This document shows positions 33,144 through 42,248 of a DNA stretch of 64,000 bases, piece after piece. The position numbers and the translations under genes are program-made. Every line of letters starts with the position of its first letter. Within the stretch, counting starts at the first letter, position 1. Under the pieces are notes generated by a model. That model was not told where the DNA came from. It did no database searches and was given only the letters and a program-made list of their open reading frames with translations. Source of the stretch: Micromonosporaceae bacterium KJ-029 (GTDB lineage Bacteria; Actinomycetota; Actinomycetes; Mycobacteriales; Micromonosporaceae); NCBI GenBank assembly GCA_005402585.1, contig BIFP01000048.1, positions 245,311 to 309,310 on the forward strand, written 5' to 3'.

Positions 33144-33790
33144 CACCGATCCGCGTGCTGATCGTCGACGACGACCCGCTCGTGCGTGGCGCGCTCACCA
33201 TGATGCTCGACGGCGCGGACGGGATCGTGGTCGTCGGCGAGGCGGCCGACGGCCGGCAGGCTCTGACCGCGGTCGACCGGCACTCGCCCGACGTGGTGCT
33301 CATGGACATCCGGCTGCCCGGCATGAGCGGCATCGCCGCGACCGAACGCATCCGCCGCCGCCCACGCCCACCGGAGGTCATCGTGCTGACCACCTTCGAC
33401 ACCGACGACCACATCGTGCGGGCCCTCCGCGCGGGCGCCAGCGGTTTCCTGCTCAAGGACACCCCGCCGGCCAGGATCACCCAGGCGGTCCAGGCCGCGT
33501 CAGCCGGTGAGCCGATCCTCTCCCCCACCGTGACCCGGCGACTCATGCAGCACGTCGCCTCCGGCGCCGCCGCCTACGAGCGGGCCCGCGCCACGCTCGC
33601 CGCCCTCACCCCCCGCGAGCGTGACGTGGTCGTCGCCATCGCCCACGGCCGCTCCAACGCCGAGATCGCCACCGAGCTGGCGATGAGCCTCACCACGGTC
33701 AAGGCGCACGTCTCACACATCCTGACCAAGCTCGACCTGACCAACCGCACCCAGGTCGCCCTCCTCGCCCACGACGCCGGCCTGGCCTGA
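33140..33790 (+). CDS. Response regulator, NarL/FixJ family
   Basis: A 216-aa regulator. Receiver domain: acidic residues IVDDD near 8-12, phospho-Asp in VVLMDIRLPG (near residue 56), Thr in VLTTFDT, Lys in FLLKDTP. LuxR-type HTH at about 150-210: TPRERDVVVAIAHGRSNAEI, then MSLTTVKAHVSHIL. All key residues are intact. It overlaps the kinase stop, so kinase and regulator are a cognate pair; the divergent DUF6069 gene is the nearest candidate target. Confidence 0.93.
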   Translation: MTPIRVLIVDDDPLVRGALTMMLDGADGIVVVGEAADGRQALTAVDRHSPDVVLMDIRLPGMSGIAATERIRRRPRPPEVIVLTTFDTDDHIVRALRAGASGFLLKDTPPARITQAVQAASAGEPILSPTVTRRLMQHVASGAAAYERARATLAALTPRERDVVVAIAHGRSNAEIATELAMSLTTVKAHVSHILTKLDLTNRTQVALLAHDAGLA

Positions 33791-33838
33791 CGTACGTCCC
33801 GGGCGCCGATCCACGAACCGTCCCGCTCCTTCGTCGCG

Positions 33839-35338
33839 TCAGCGGGCGTACGAGTTGTACAGCTCGTTGCGGAAGGCCTCGCGGGGATCGAGACGGCGTT
33901 TGGCCGCCACGACGGTCTCCCAGGCCGGGTGGGCGCGGCGGAGCTGGTCACCGGTGGCGTGCAGCCGGTACGGCAGATAGAACGTGCCGTCGACCTCGGT
34001 CACCGCGTCGATCAGCTCCCGGGTGAGGGCGCGCATCCGGTCCTCGGCCTCGCTGGTGCCCTCCTGCCGGAAGTTCATCACCAGGCCGAAGACGTCCTGC
34101 CGGGCGTACGCCAGTGCGCTGCGGTTGTCCTGGCGTACGTCGCGGACGGTGACGTTGAGCAGCTCCACCCGGCCCCGTTGGATGATGTCCCGGGCGTTCT
34201 GGACGAACTCCCACAGTCGTTGTTGCGGGACGAAGTACTCGTGCAGGATGTCGCGCGTCGCCGGCGACGCGTCGGCGAAGACCGCCGCCGGCTCGTTCAG
34301 GATGCTGTTCCGGCTCAACGGTCCGGCCAGCCATGGGGCCATCTCGCGTTCCACGCTCCAGCGCAGCATCTTGCCCAGGTTGCTGCCGGCGGAGTTGCGG
34401 AACACCGCGCGTTGCAGCTCCGGAATGGCGGGGCTGGTCAACGGCAGCACCGCGGCACGGGTGCCGGGGTCCGGGGCGAAGGTGACCAGGATGGCCTCCG
34501 CCAGGAAGTTGCGCGGGTCCACCGACAGCCGCCCGTAGGCCATCTCAACTGCGGAACCCTCGGCGTACACCCGCCGGGTGAAGGTGGTCGCGTAGTCGCG
34601 GGTCGGCACGGTGACGAAGTGCGGGCTGTACATCGCGTTGGGCCAGACGTCCAGGTCGGCGTCGAGGATCACGCCGAACAGGCCGTAGCCGCCGAGCACC
34701 AGCCCGAACTGTTCCGCGTTCTCGGTCGGGCTGCAGGTGATCACGTCGCCGGTGGCCGTGAGCAGGCGGAAGCGGCGGACGGTGGCCGCGATCGGCGGAT
34801 GGTTGGCATGCCAGCCGTGGCAGTTGACGCTCAGCGAGCCGCCCACCGTGAAGTCGTGGTTGGACTGCATCACCTTGGGCGCGAACCCGGCCGCGTTGAG
34901 CACCGGTATGACCTCGCGCCAGGTGGCTCCCGCGCCGACGCGTACCACGTTGGCCGCACTGTCCAGCGACACCTCGTTCATCGGCCGGGTGTCCAGGACC
35001 CAGCCGCCGGGCAGCAGGCTCTGCCGGCCCATGGAGTGCCGTACCCCGGCGATCGCCAGCGGCGGGTCGTCGCCGTCGGCGATGCGGCGCAGCAGTGGCG
35101 TGACGGTCCGGGTGGTGGCTTCCCCGGACGGTCCCGCGAAGAGGACTCCCCGCACGGCTGTCGGGTTGAGCCGGCTCGCGTCGTCGAGCAACGCGCCGGC
35201 CGGACCGGTGGCCGGGATCTCGCCCCGCACGGCCCATCGGGTCACCGCGACCGTGGCCGCGCTACCGGTCGCCAACGCGCCCGCCGCCGTCACCCCATGG
35301 GTGAGTACCTGCCGCCGCGACATCCGGAACCGTGCCAC
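33839..35338 (-). CDS. Secreted FAD-linked oxidoreductase (Tat substrate)
   Basis: About 499 aa. The N-terminus has a twin-arginine signal (MSRRQVLTHGVTAAGALATG), so the folded, flavin-loaded enzyme is probably exported by Tat. Then comes a FAD_binding_4 (PCMH) domain with VRVGAGATWREVIP, DFTVGGSLSVNCHGWHAN and LGGYGLFGVILD, and a C-terminal substrate domain. The layout fits D-arabinono-lactone-oxidase-like or hydroxy-acid/alcohol oxidases; there is no clear covalent His-FAD motif. GTG 35338 (AAAGGTGG upstream) is preferred; ATG 35323 is an alternative. Substrate unknown. Confidence 0.85.
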   Translation of the reverse strand: MARFRMSRRQVLTHGVTAAGALATGSAATVAVTRWAVRGEIPATGPAGALLDDASRLNPTAVRGVLFAGPSGEATTRTVTPLLRRIADGDDPPLAIAGVRHSMGRQSLLPGGWVLDTRPMNEVSLDSAANVVRVGAGATWREVIPVLNAAGFAPKVMQSNHDFTVGGSLSVNCHGWHANHPPIAATVRRFRLLTATGDVITCSPTENAEQFGLVLGGYGLFGVILDADLDVWPNAMYSPHFVTVPTRDYATTFTRRVYAEGSAVEMAYGRLSVDPRNFLAEAILVTFAPDPGTRAAVLPLTSPAIPELQRAVFRNSAGSNLGKMLRWSVEREMAPWLAGPLSRNSILNEPAAVFADASPATRDILHEYFVPQQRLWEFVQNARDIIQRGRVELLNVTVRDVRQDNRSALAYARQDVFGLVMNFRQEGTSEAEDRMRALTRELIDAVTEVDGTFYLPYRLHATGDQLRRAHPAWETVVAAKRRLDPREAFRNELYNSYAR

Positions 35339-35463
35339 CACCCGCCACCTTTCACCGGCGACCAGCCTCCGGCAGCGCGCCGGCCGGCTGGTCGAGTTCG
35401 GCTCACGATAGTCGGCGGTGCTGTTCCCGTCGGAAGGCGCTGGGAGAACGCCGGCGGATGCGG

Positions 35464-36096
35464 TCAGTCGCCGCGCTGGTCCTGGGTGGTGGATGGCGCC
35501 GGGCCGAACAGTCCGTGCCGCAGCAGCCGCTGGTTCGCGGCGCTGCGCCGGGCCAGGACCTCCGGGTCGAACATGGGCCGGTCCAGGTTCGGCTGCATGA
35601 CCGGCTCCAGCAGCAGGGGGCCGAGAATGAGGCACAGCATCTGGAACGGCGCCCAGTCCGGCTCGCCGCCGGCACGGCCGCCTTCGCTGGTGCTGAGCCG
35701 GTCCAGTTCGGCGCGGGCACCGTCGAGCAGCCGGGCGAACAGGGCGGCGCTGGCCGGGCTCTCCTCCAGCAGCACCCGGCGCAGGTACCCGCGCAGCACC
35801 GGGTCGGCGCCGAACATCCGCGCCGACACCACCCCGAGGGAGGACATCAGGTCCTCGGTGTCACCGTCGAGGTCGCGAAGCGCGGCGCCGATCCGGCCGA
35901 GAACCTCCTCGTCCACGGCGGCGCGTAGTCCCTCCTTCGACCCGAAGTGGTGGATCACCAGGGCCGGCGACAGGCCGGCCGCGGCGGCCACCGCCCGGGC
36001 CGAGGTCGCCTCGAAACCGCGCTCGGCGAACAGCCGCAACGCGGCCTCGCGCAGCCGCGCCCGCCCGGTCAGGTCCGATGCCGGCATCGCTCGCAT
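35464..36096 (-). CDS. TetR-family regulator
   Basis: A 210-aa TetR repressor with HTH ARLREAALRLFAERGFEATS and AAAAGLSPALVIHHFGSKEG (about residues 14-60) and a helical ligand domain. An alternative ATG at 36087 would shorten it by three residues. It is divergent from the acyltransferase gene at 36236, and the 139-base gap holds two inverted repeats, so it probably represses that gene and itself. Confidence 0.92.
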   Translation of the reverse strand: MRAMPASDLTGRARLREAALRLFAERGFEATSARAVAAAAGLSPALVIHHFGSKEGLRAAVDEEVLGRIGAALRDLDGDTEDLMSSLGVVSARMFGADPVLRGYLRRVLLEESPASAALFARLLDGARAELDRLSTSEGGRAGGEPDWAPFQMLCLILGPLLLEPVMQPNLDRPMFDPEVLARRSAANQRLLRHGLFGPAPSTTQDQRGD

Positions 36097-36210
36097 GCCA
36101 CGAACGGTATGCCACCGGCTCGGAGCGGGCCGTCGCGGTGTCTGGACCGGGCGGGACCGGTCAGGGTTCTCCCCCAGGCCGATCCCCGGGTGTCACCCGA
36201 TCCAGGACTA

Positions 36211-36233
36211 AACAATTGTTCAGTACGTTGAAC
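36211..36233. promoter_or_regulatory. Candidate TetR operator upstream of the acyltransferase gene
   Basis: Two overlapping dyads: AACAATTGTT (36211-36220, perfect palindrome) and GTTCA-N6-TGAAC (36218-36233), ending two bases before the acyltransferase ATG. They are the most AT-rich and symmetric part of the TetR/acyltransferase intergenic region. Repressor binding is inferred. Confidence 0.5.
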
Positions 36234-36235
36234 GC

Positions 36236-37480
36236 ATGAACAGTTCCGCCGCGATCGGCCCGCACGCACCACCGTCCGACCCGCCGGACACCCGGCAACG
36301 ACGTCCACATCTGCACTACCTGGACAACCTGCGGGTGACGATGATCCTGGTGGTGGTGCTCCACCACGCCGTCCAGGCGTACGGGCCGACGGACTGGTGG
36401 TACTTCCGTGGCGACCAACAGAGCGACACGCTGGCCACGATGTCGGCGGTCGTCGGGGCGTTCCAGATGAGCCTGTTGTTCTTCGTGGCCGCCTACCTGG
36501 TGCCCGGCTCGGTGGACCGGAAGGGCGGTTGGGGTTTCGCTCGCGGCCGACTCAGGCGGCTCGGTCTTCCGTTCCTGGTCGGCTCCGCCACGATCATTCC
36601 GGCCCTGACGTACACCTACTACGTCCAGTACCGCGGCTACCCACCGACCTCGTTCGGCCGCTACTACCTGGACGTCTTCCTCGGCTTCGGCCCGCAGCCG
36701 GCCGACTGGACCGGCCCGATCTGGCCGGACCTACAGTTCGGGCACCTCTGGTTCATCCAGAACCTGCTCGCCTTCAGCCTGCTCTACCTCGCCTGCCGAG
36801 GGGTTGCCGGCCTGGCCCGCCGTCTCCGCGGTCACCGACGGCGCGGCCCGGTACCCGCCGATTGGCTGACCCGGGTTCCCGGCCACCGCGCTCTGCTCGC
36901 CTTCACCGTCGCCCTGGCCGTGGCGGCGTTCCTCGTCCGGATCCGCTACCCGCTCGACGAGTGGGTCCCGCTGTTCGAGTTCATCCAGGCCGAACCGGCC
37001 CGCCTGGTCCAGTACACCGCGTTCTTCACCGCCGGCGTTCTGGCCTACCGGCACGACTGGCTGACCCGGCTGCCCCGCCGTACCGGATACACCTGGCTGG
37101 CGGTCGGCCTTGCCCTGGCCGCGGGCCTGTTCGTCACCGGCACCGACACCGCCTACTTCGCCCCCGGCGGCGCCTCGCTGGCCTCAGCCGGCTGGACCCT
37201 CGTCGAGGCGACCCTCTGCGTCGCACTGACCGTCGGACTGCTCACGCTCTTCCGGGACCTGTTCGCCGGCCACAACCGGCTCAGCCGGGCCATGGCCGGC
37301 AGCTCCTACACGATCTACATCATCCACCTGCCGGTCGTGGTGGCCCTCCAGTTCGCGTTCGCCCACGCCGGCCTGCCCGTGCTGGCCACCTTCGCCATCG
37401 TCGCGGCTCTCGCCATGGTGGCCAGCATCGCCGCGGCGATACCGATCCGACGGCTACCCGTCCTACGCGAGATCCTCTGA
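36236..37480 (+). CDS. Acyltransferase-3 family membrane protein
   Basis: A 414-aa integral membrane acyltransferase with about ten hydrophobic segments. It starts with HYLDNLRVTMILVVVLHHAV, the family signature Asp/Arg followed by a conserved His. These enzymes move acyl groups (often acetyl) from the cytosol onto surface glycans, lipids or secondary metabolites. It is divergent from a TetR gene and followed by strong tandem hairpins. Acceptor unknown. Confidence 0.9.
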   Translation: MNSSAAIGPHAPPSDPPDTRQRRPHLHYLDNLRVTMILVVVLHHAVQAYGPTDWWYFRGDQQSDTLATMSAVVGAFQMSLLFFVAAYLVPGSVDRKGGWGFARGRLRRLGLPFLVGSATIIPALTYTYYVQYRGYPPTSFGRYYLDVFLGFGPQPADWTGPIWPDLQFGHLWFIQNLLAFSLLYLACRGVAGLARRLRGHRRRGPVPADWLTRVPGHRALLAFTVALAVAAFLVRIRYPLDEWVPLFEFIQAEPARLVQYTAFFTAGVLAYRHDWLTRLPRRTGYTWLAVGLALAAGLFVTGTDTAYFAPGGASLASAGWTLVEATLCVALTVGLLTLFRDLFAGHNRLSRAMAGSSYTIYIIHLPVVVALQFAFAHAGLPVLATFAIVAALAMVASIAAAIPIRRLPVLREIL

Positions 37481-37481
37481 G

Positions 37482-37583
37482 GGCCATGTGGCCCGCCGAC
37501 CTGGCGGGCCACATGGTCGCGCCCGGGTGGCGGTTAGCGGTGGGGTCGATCGGGGTCATCCCGCTTCTGATCGACCCCACCGC
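37482..37583. terminator. Tandem bidirectional hairpins between convergent genes
   Basis: Two stems lie between the acyltransferase stop (37480) and the hydrolase stop (37594). The first has 16 pairs: GGCCATGTGGCCCGCC (37482-37497) with 37503-37518, one G-T wobble. The second has 15 perfect pairs: GCGGTGGGGTCGATC (37537-37551) with 37569-37583. Neither has a long T-run, as is common in GC-rich actinomycetes. They probably terminate transcription from both sides. Confidence 0.7.
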
Positions 37584-37593
37584 GCGGTCACGG

Positions 37594-40026
37594 TCAGGCC
37601 GCGTCGTCGTCGAGCACGGTCAGCCAGGCGAAGCCGTCACCGATCACGGCACCGACCGGCGCCGAGATCGTGATCTTGTATCGGAGCGAGGCGGTGTTGG
37701 CGACCGTGTTGCCCACGAGTGGCACCTGGATCGTCGCCTCGGTGGCGCCCTTCGGGATGGTGACCGGGAACGACTGCGCCGGCACCTGCCCGGCGGAGGA
37801 CGAGCCGCTCGCCGCCGTCTGGACCTGCACGGTGGCCGCCTCCTTGAGCTTTCCGCTCAACGTCAGCCGCATCGTGGCGCTGCCCTCACCGTCCCCCTCG
37901 GCCACGGTGGCGTCGTCGATGCTGACCTGTACCGCCGAGGTGGCGCCACCGCCACCGGCTCCGGGGGTGTCGAAGGCGATGTCGGACAGGTACGCCCCAC
38001 CGGCCGGGGTGGCCGGACGGACGGTGAGGTCGCGGATGCTGGTCACGTCCACCCCGGACAGCGCGGAGACCGGCAGCCGCACGGTACGCAGCCACGTCTT
38101 GCCCAGCCGGCTGATCCCGTTCGACGTGTTCGTCGATGCCGGGAACGGCGTCAGCGCCGGACTCACCTCGCCGACCCGCACCGTGGCCGAGGCACCCTTC
38201 TTGTCGACCAGGGTGACGGCGAGATCGACCTCACCGACCGCCTCCTCGTCCCGGGCCACCCGGAAGGTGAGCCCGTCGTACTTCTTGACGTTCCCCTGGC
38301 CCGGGCCGAACGCCACCCGCACCTCCGGATCCGTCGAGGACGTGCTCCACCGCAGGCGCAGCACCGGGCTGACCGGGACCGCCGGGGCGAACGTGGCCGG
38401 TGTCCAGTGCGGGACCCTGGAGGTCGCGGTGGTCGCCGAGCAGGGTGTGTCGCCGGGGCGTACCCGGGCCGCCACGCTGTAGCAGTAGGCGCCCAGGTCG
38501 AAGCCGGTCACCGAGACGTTCGCCGCCGGGCCCTCCAGCGGAGCGAGGTCGAGCCGACGCGAGCCGGGCTGCTGGGCCTGGGCGTACACCTCGGCGCGAC
38601 CGGCCGACGGCACGGTGCCGTTCGTGCCGTCGAACAGCGGCAGGAACGCGGTCTCCCCACCCTGCACGAGCCGGAAGAACCCAGCCATGTAGACGGTGCC
38701 GACGGCACGCTGCTCGGCGCTGGTCAACCGGGTCGGGGCGGCGGCGCCGCACACCTCGTCGTTGGCGGGCGACCAGTCGTCGTTCGACGGCGCGATCGAG
38801 ATTCCCGGCGTCCACTCGGTGTTGAAGAAGTTGTGGTTCGCTCCCATGATCATGAGGGACGAGCGCAGCACGTCGTCCTTCACCGAGTAGCGGGTGTCGT
38901 CGTAGAAGTGCTGCCCCTGTTGGTTGGAGACGTCACCGTCGCAGTACGGCAGCAGCACCGTCATCGGCACGTCCGGCAGCGTCGGCCGGCCGAAGTCGAC
39001 CGGGGCGAGCGGCAGGACGGCCCGGATGCCGTACGGGTGCTTGCGCTCGGCGTTGAGCAGCGCGGCCTCGACCACCCCCTCACCGCCCCGGGAGTGCCCC
39101 ATCAGCCCGACGTTCGACAGGTCCAGCCGGCCGGCCAGGGCGTGCCCGCTGGTCTTGTTCCAGTTCGCGAGCAGGTCCAGGTTGTCCATGACGAGCTGGC
39201 CCCGGGCCAGGGCGCCGTTGTCGTCGGTGAAGCTGGCGTCCTTGGCGTTGATGCCGTTGGCGCTGATCGACACGACGACGTAGCCGTGCGTGGCCAGTGC
39301 CTCCGCGGTCTCGGTGTAGCCGAGGTAGCTGTCGATCGGGATGAACCCGGTCGCGCACGGCCAGTTGGTGTTGTTGGTTCCCCGCGTGGTCGGGTTGTAG
39401 CAGGCCGAGTGCCGGCCGTGCAGGAAGATCACCACGGGTCGGGGGCCCTTCGCCCCGGCCGGGGCGTAGACCGCGCCCCGGATCTCCGCGGGCAGGTCGC
39501 TGAGGCCGGAGAGCGTGGTGGCGGTGTCGCCGAGGTCGTAGTCGAGCCGCTCGACCTGGTACGGACCGGGCTGCGCGGGGTCGGTGTAGAGCTGCTTCTT
39601 CTGCAGGCCCTTCGGGGTGGTCGGGGCGGCGGCCGACCGCCGTGGCGCCGCCACCGAACCGGGCACCACGCCGTTCCACGCGACCTCGACGCGCTTCGCC
39701 TCGGTGACCCCGGTGTCGGTGGTCTCCACGACCAGGCTGAGTCCGTCGGGCGACTCCTTGGCCGCCCCGATGACGTGGCCGTCGACGGCGAGTTCCGGTG
39801 CCGCGTCGCGCACCGGCAACGGTTCGTCGAGCCGCAGCGTCACCCGCGCCCCACCGTCGGGCAGGCGCTCGACGGTGAATTCCTCTGAGTTTGTCGATTC
39901 CTGGGCAGGCTCGGCGGCGGCGGACGTGGCGATCAGGCCGGATGCGGCGATGCAGCCGGCAAGGGCGGCGGCCGACACCGCGGCCGTCAGTCGGACTCGC
40001 CCCCGCAGGGGTGCGAAACGGGCCAT
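37594..40026 (-). CDS. Large secreted alpha/beta hydrolase with C-terminal Calx-beta domain
   Basis: An 810-aa exported protein. A Sec-type signal peptide (about residues 1-38, ending ATSAAAEP) precedes a region of about 110 residues, then an alpha/beta-hydrolase core: oxyanion segment PVVIFLHGRHSACYN (near residue 205), nucleophile elbow LMGHSRGGEG (near 312), LLPYCDGDV (acid region) and GANHNFFN (His region). A beta-rich middle domain is followed by a Calx-beta module (VQVSIDDATVAEGDGEGSAT, last 110 residues). It should hydrolyse an ester outside the cell; no substrate is evident. Start ATG 40026 has a GAAGGAGAG site. Confidence 0.85.
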   Translation of the reverse strand: MARFAPLRGRVRLTAAVSAAALAGCIAASGLIATSAAAEPAQESTNSEEFTVERLPDGGARVTLRLDEPLPVRDAAPELAVDGHVIGAAKESPDGLSLVVETTDTGVTEAKRVEVAWNGVVPGSVAAPRRSAAAPTTPKGLQKKQLYTDPAQPGPYQVERLDYDLGDTATTLSGLSDLPAEIRGAVYAPAGAKGPRPVVIFLHGRHSACYNPTTRGTNNTNWPCATGFIPIDSYLGYTETAEALATHGYVVVSISANGINAKDASFTDDNGALARGQLVMDNLDLLANWNKTSGHALAGRLDLSNVGLMGHSRGGEGVVEAALLNAERKHPYGIRAVLPLAPVDFGRPTLPDVPMTVLLPYCDGDVSNQQGQHFYDDTRYSVKDDVLRSSLMIMGANHNFFNTEWTPGISIAPSNDDWSPANDEVCGAAAPTRLTSAEQRAVGTVYMAGFFRLVQGGETAFLPLFDGTNGTVPSAGRAEVYAQAQQPGSRRLDLAPLEGPAANVSVTGFDLGAYCYSVAARVRPGDTPCSATTATSRVPHWTPATFAPAVPVSPVLRLRWSTSSTDPEVRVAFGPGQGNVKKYDGLTFRVARDEEAVGEVDLAVTLVDKKGASATVRVGEVSPALTPFPASTNTSNGISRLGKTWLRTVRLPVSALSGVDVTSIRDLTVRPATPAGGAYLSDIAFDTPGAGGGGATSAVQVSIDDATVAEGDGEGSATMRLTLSGKLKEAATVQVQTAASGSSSAGQVPAQSFPVTIPKGATEATIQVPLVGNTVANTASLRYKITISAPVGAVIGDGFAWLTVLDDDAA

Positions 40027-40146
40027 CTGCGACTCTCCTTCTCGCGCCGTGAGATCAGCGCGAGCGGACCGTACGAACGGCGTGTTCCAGGAGATCGCCA
40101 CCCAGGAAACGGGCCGGTTGCCGGGTTATACGAGGCTGTTTCGGAA

Positions 40147-40176
40147 GATCACTCCAGGCGCTTTAGGTGATCACTC
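40147..40176. repeat. GATCACTC direct repeats upstream of the secreted hydrolase
   Basis: GATCACTC occurs at 40147-40154 and 40169-40176, 22 bases apart (two helical turns), upstream of a TATAAC-like -10 element on the minus strand. The second copy sits in a GTGATCAC palindrome. Such spacing fits a regulator-binding pair for the hydrolase gene. A CGAACC/GGTTCG dyad follows at 40176-40194. Confidence 0.35.
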
Positions 40177-40242
40177 GAACCTTTCGGTGGTTCGCCTTCA
40201 AACCGGAGAAGATCGGGATGGATCCTGGCCACGCCGTAGCCG

Positions 40243-40920
40243 TCAGCCGTCGGAGCCTTCGGCCGCCCCGTCCGGGCTGATGGCACCGTCCCCCGCACCG
40301 GTGTCGAGGTACACGTGTTGGTGACCCTGCTCCGCATCGATGTTGATCTGGTCGAGTTGCGTCGCGGCCACCGACCACGTGGCGGAGGCGAGGGCGGCCT
40401 GCCGCGCGGCCAGCGCCAGCTGACCGTCGCGTACGGCGGAGGGACTGGCCGCGACCAGGGCGACCGAGTCCACCGCGACGGCGGCCTGTTCCACCGCACT
40501 CCGCAGGCCGCTGCGGGCGACGTTGGTTGCGGTCGTCCCCGAGGGTGGGTTGGCGAACTGCTCCGTCAGCCGGCGCACGGTCTGCTGCCATTGGCGGACC
40601 TGAGACGCCTCGGGCGTGCGTCCGGCTTCCGCTTCCTGCTTCACGGCCAGGAGGATCGGCGAGAGTTCGTCCCGGGTCCGACGCGCCATCTCGGTCAGCT
40701 CGATGATCTGCTGGACGTCGCGCTCGGCCTCCGCCTCGTGCAGGTGCGCGACGCTCGACTCGGACGGGTCCGGCCGCCCCACCGCGAAGCCGATCAGCCC
40801 CCCGACCAGGCCCACCACCAGCGCCGCCGCGACGGCGCCGGCGACCATCCTCGCGCTCGGCCGTCGCCGCCGGGCAGGTGGGTTCAGGAGGTAGGAGGGC
40901 CTTCCGGTTCGACGGGACAT
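40243..40920 (-). CDS. Single-pass membrane protein with coiled-coil-like exterior domain
   Basis: A 225-aa protein: basic N-terminus (MSRRTGRPSYLLNPPARRRR), one glycine-zipper-like transmembrane helix (about residues 27-48), then a long alpha-helical, Glu/Ala/Gln-rich external region and an acidic Gly-rich tail. It is not a lipoprotein. No enzymatic motif is visible. The gene stands alone, with a start at ATG 40920. Family not recognised. Confidence 0.75.
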   Translation of the reverse strand: MSRRTGRPSYLLNPPARRRRPSARMVAGAVAAALVVGLVGGLIGFAVGRPDPSESSVAHLHEAEAERDVQQIIELTEMARRTRDELSPILLAVKQEAEAGRTPEASQVRQWQQTVRRLTEQFANPPSGTTATNVARSGLRSAVEQAAVAVDSVALVAASPSAVRDGQLALAARQAALASATWSVAATQLDQINIDAEQGHQHVYLDTGAGDGAISPDGAAEGSDG

Positions 40921-41008
40921 CGCATCCTCACATCGATGGCTGTTTGGCCAGGAGGATAGCTGTCCACACCACACGCCGTCGATAGTTCCACATGGAGAAC
41001 ACGAACTT

Positions 41009-41428
41009 TTATCTGGACGGACGAAAGCCCTTGAGGACGATCGCGACGAGCAGCGACGTGGCCACCATCAGCACGGCGCTCGCCGCCGCCATGAGCTGGA
41101 ATCCGTGGGTGAACCCCTCCCGGGCGGCGCCGAGCAGTTGTTCGCCGAGTTCCCCGGGGAGGCGACCGCTCGCCACCAGCGCGGCGTTGAGGTTGTCGCG
41201 CGAGGCGGCCGCCGCGACGTCGGGGACACCGGCGGGAACACCCGCCGTCATGTCCTGGCGGTAGACCGCGGTGATGACGCTGCCCAGGACCGCGATACCG
41301 AACGCCCCGCCGAGTTGGGGTGCCGTCGAGGAGATCGCCGCCGCCGCGCCGGCCCGTTCCGCCGGGGCGGCTCCGACGACCATGTCGGTGGCGAGGGCCA
41401 TCATGGGACCCAGACCGGCGGAGACCAC
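41009..41428 (-). pseudogene. C-terminal fragment of a DHA2-type MFS drug exporter
   Basis: About 140 codons reading GLGPMMALATDMVVGAAPAE, then QLGGAFGIAVLGSVITAVYR and a final hydrophobic helix. This is the last quarter of a 14-helix DHA2/QacA-type multidrug transporter. The N-terminal 350 or so residues are absent: the TetR gene ends only 71 bases upstream of the fragment. The usual tetR-mfs operon seems to have lost most of the transporter by internal deletion. No start or ribosome site is convincing. Confidence 0.85.
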
Positions 41429-41498
41429 GATGGCCGCCTGCTGAGCCCGGCGGAGAGCAGCTCGCCGGCTCCTGACCGACGCCGGCCGGGAGGCCCCG

Positions 41499-42167
41499 TC
41501 AGAGCTGCGGGGTGGCCGGCTGCGGTCCGCGCGGTGGCATCCCGGCGGCGCGGACGGGGCGGTCCGATACCGCTTCCGGCGGCGGGTGGGGCAGCGGCCC
41601 GGCCCCGTCCGGCCGCAGCCCGTCGAAGATGATCCCCAGGTAGCGCCGCCACAGGTCCGGCGGCGCGTCCGGTACGAAGCTGACCACGTGGGTCGGCGCG
41701 CACATCAGCAGGATCACGTCCACCGGGGCGATGTCGGCCCGGATCGCGCCGGCCGCCTGCGCACGTTCGACCAGCACGGTGATCTCCTGGAAGAGGCGAC
41801 CGCGGGACTCGCTCAGCCGGTCGTTGAGGTCGCCCGCCTCTCGCAGGAACGACAGGTCCAGTTGCTGCTGCCGGCTGGCCGCGGCGTCGAGGAACTCCAG
41901 TAGTGCGGCGCCGGCGTCGGGGACCGTCGCCAGCCGCCGCGCCAACGCGGCGAGCCCGTCGACCCGATCGAGCACCACCGCCGCGAGCAGGTCCTCCTTG
42001 GTCGGGAAGTGGCGGAACACCGTGCCCTTGCCGATGCCCGCCCGCCGGGCGATGTCCGCGACCGAGGCCGTCAGGCCCCGCTCGGCGAACTCCGCCTCCG
42101 CCGCCGCCAGCAACGACGCCCGGTTGCGCGCGGCGTCGGCACGCAGTGGGCGGTCGGCGCTGGTCAT
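41499..42167 (-). CDS. TetR-family regulator
   Basis: A 222-aa TetR protein with HTH RASLLAAAEAEFAERGLTAS and ARRAGIGKGTVFRHFPTKED (about residues 15-60), a helical ligand domain, and a Pro-rich C-terminal tail of about 30 residues. It is divergent from the oxidoreductase at 42249, and the 81-base gap holds a GACCG-CA-CGGTC dyad. Downstream lies the remnant of an MFS exporter it probably once controlled. Confidence 0.92.
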   Translation of the reverse strand: MTSADRPLRADAARNRASLLAAAEAEFAERGLTASVADIARRAGIGKGTVFRHFPTKEDLLAAVVLDRVDGLAALARRLATVPDAGAALLEFLDAAASRQQQLDLSFLREAGDLNDRLSESRGRLFQEITVLVERAQAAGAIRADIAPVDVILLMCAPTHVVSFVPDAPPDLWRRYLGIIFDGLRPDGAGPLPHPPPEAVSDRPVRAAGMPPRGPQPATPQL

Positions 42168-42214
42168 CGAAACACCCTAACAAGTTGACCCACCGGTCCG
42201 GTTATGTCTAACGT

Positions 42215-42226
42215 GACCGCACGGTC
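42215..42226. promoter_or_regulatory. Candidate TetR operator GACCG-CA-CGGTC
   Basis: A perfect 5-bp inverted repeat with a two-base spacer, in the 81-base divergent gap between the TetR gene and the oxidoreductase gene. GACCG/CGGTC-type palindromes are common TetR sites in actinomycetes. Binding is inferred. Confidence 0.5.
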
Positions 42227-42248
42227 CGCTTACTGCCCGGAGGAAGAC

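Noticed and set aside
36397..39888. A 1163-codon plus-strand open frame across the acyltransferase and the secreted hydrolase
   Set aside because: Its translation is Arg/Pro/His/Gly-rich with no family motifs, and it crosses two convergent genes with clear domains and the hairpins between them. It is an antisense/alternate-frame artefact of high GC.
40176..40194. CGAACC/GGTTCG dyad as an intrinsic terminator
   Set aside because: Only six pairs and no T-run; it lies upstream of a gene start, so an operator is more plausible.
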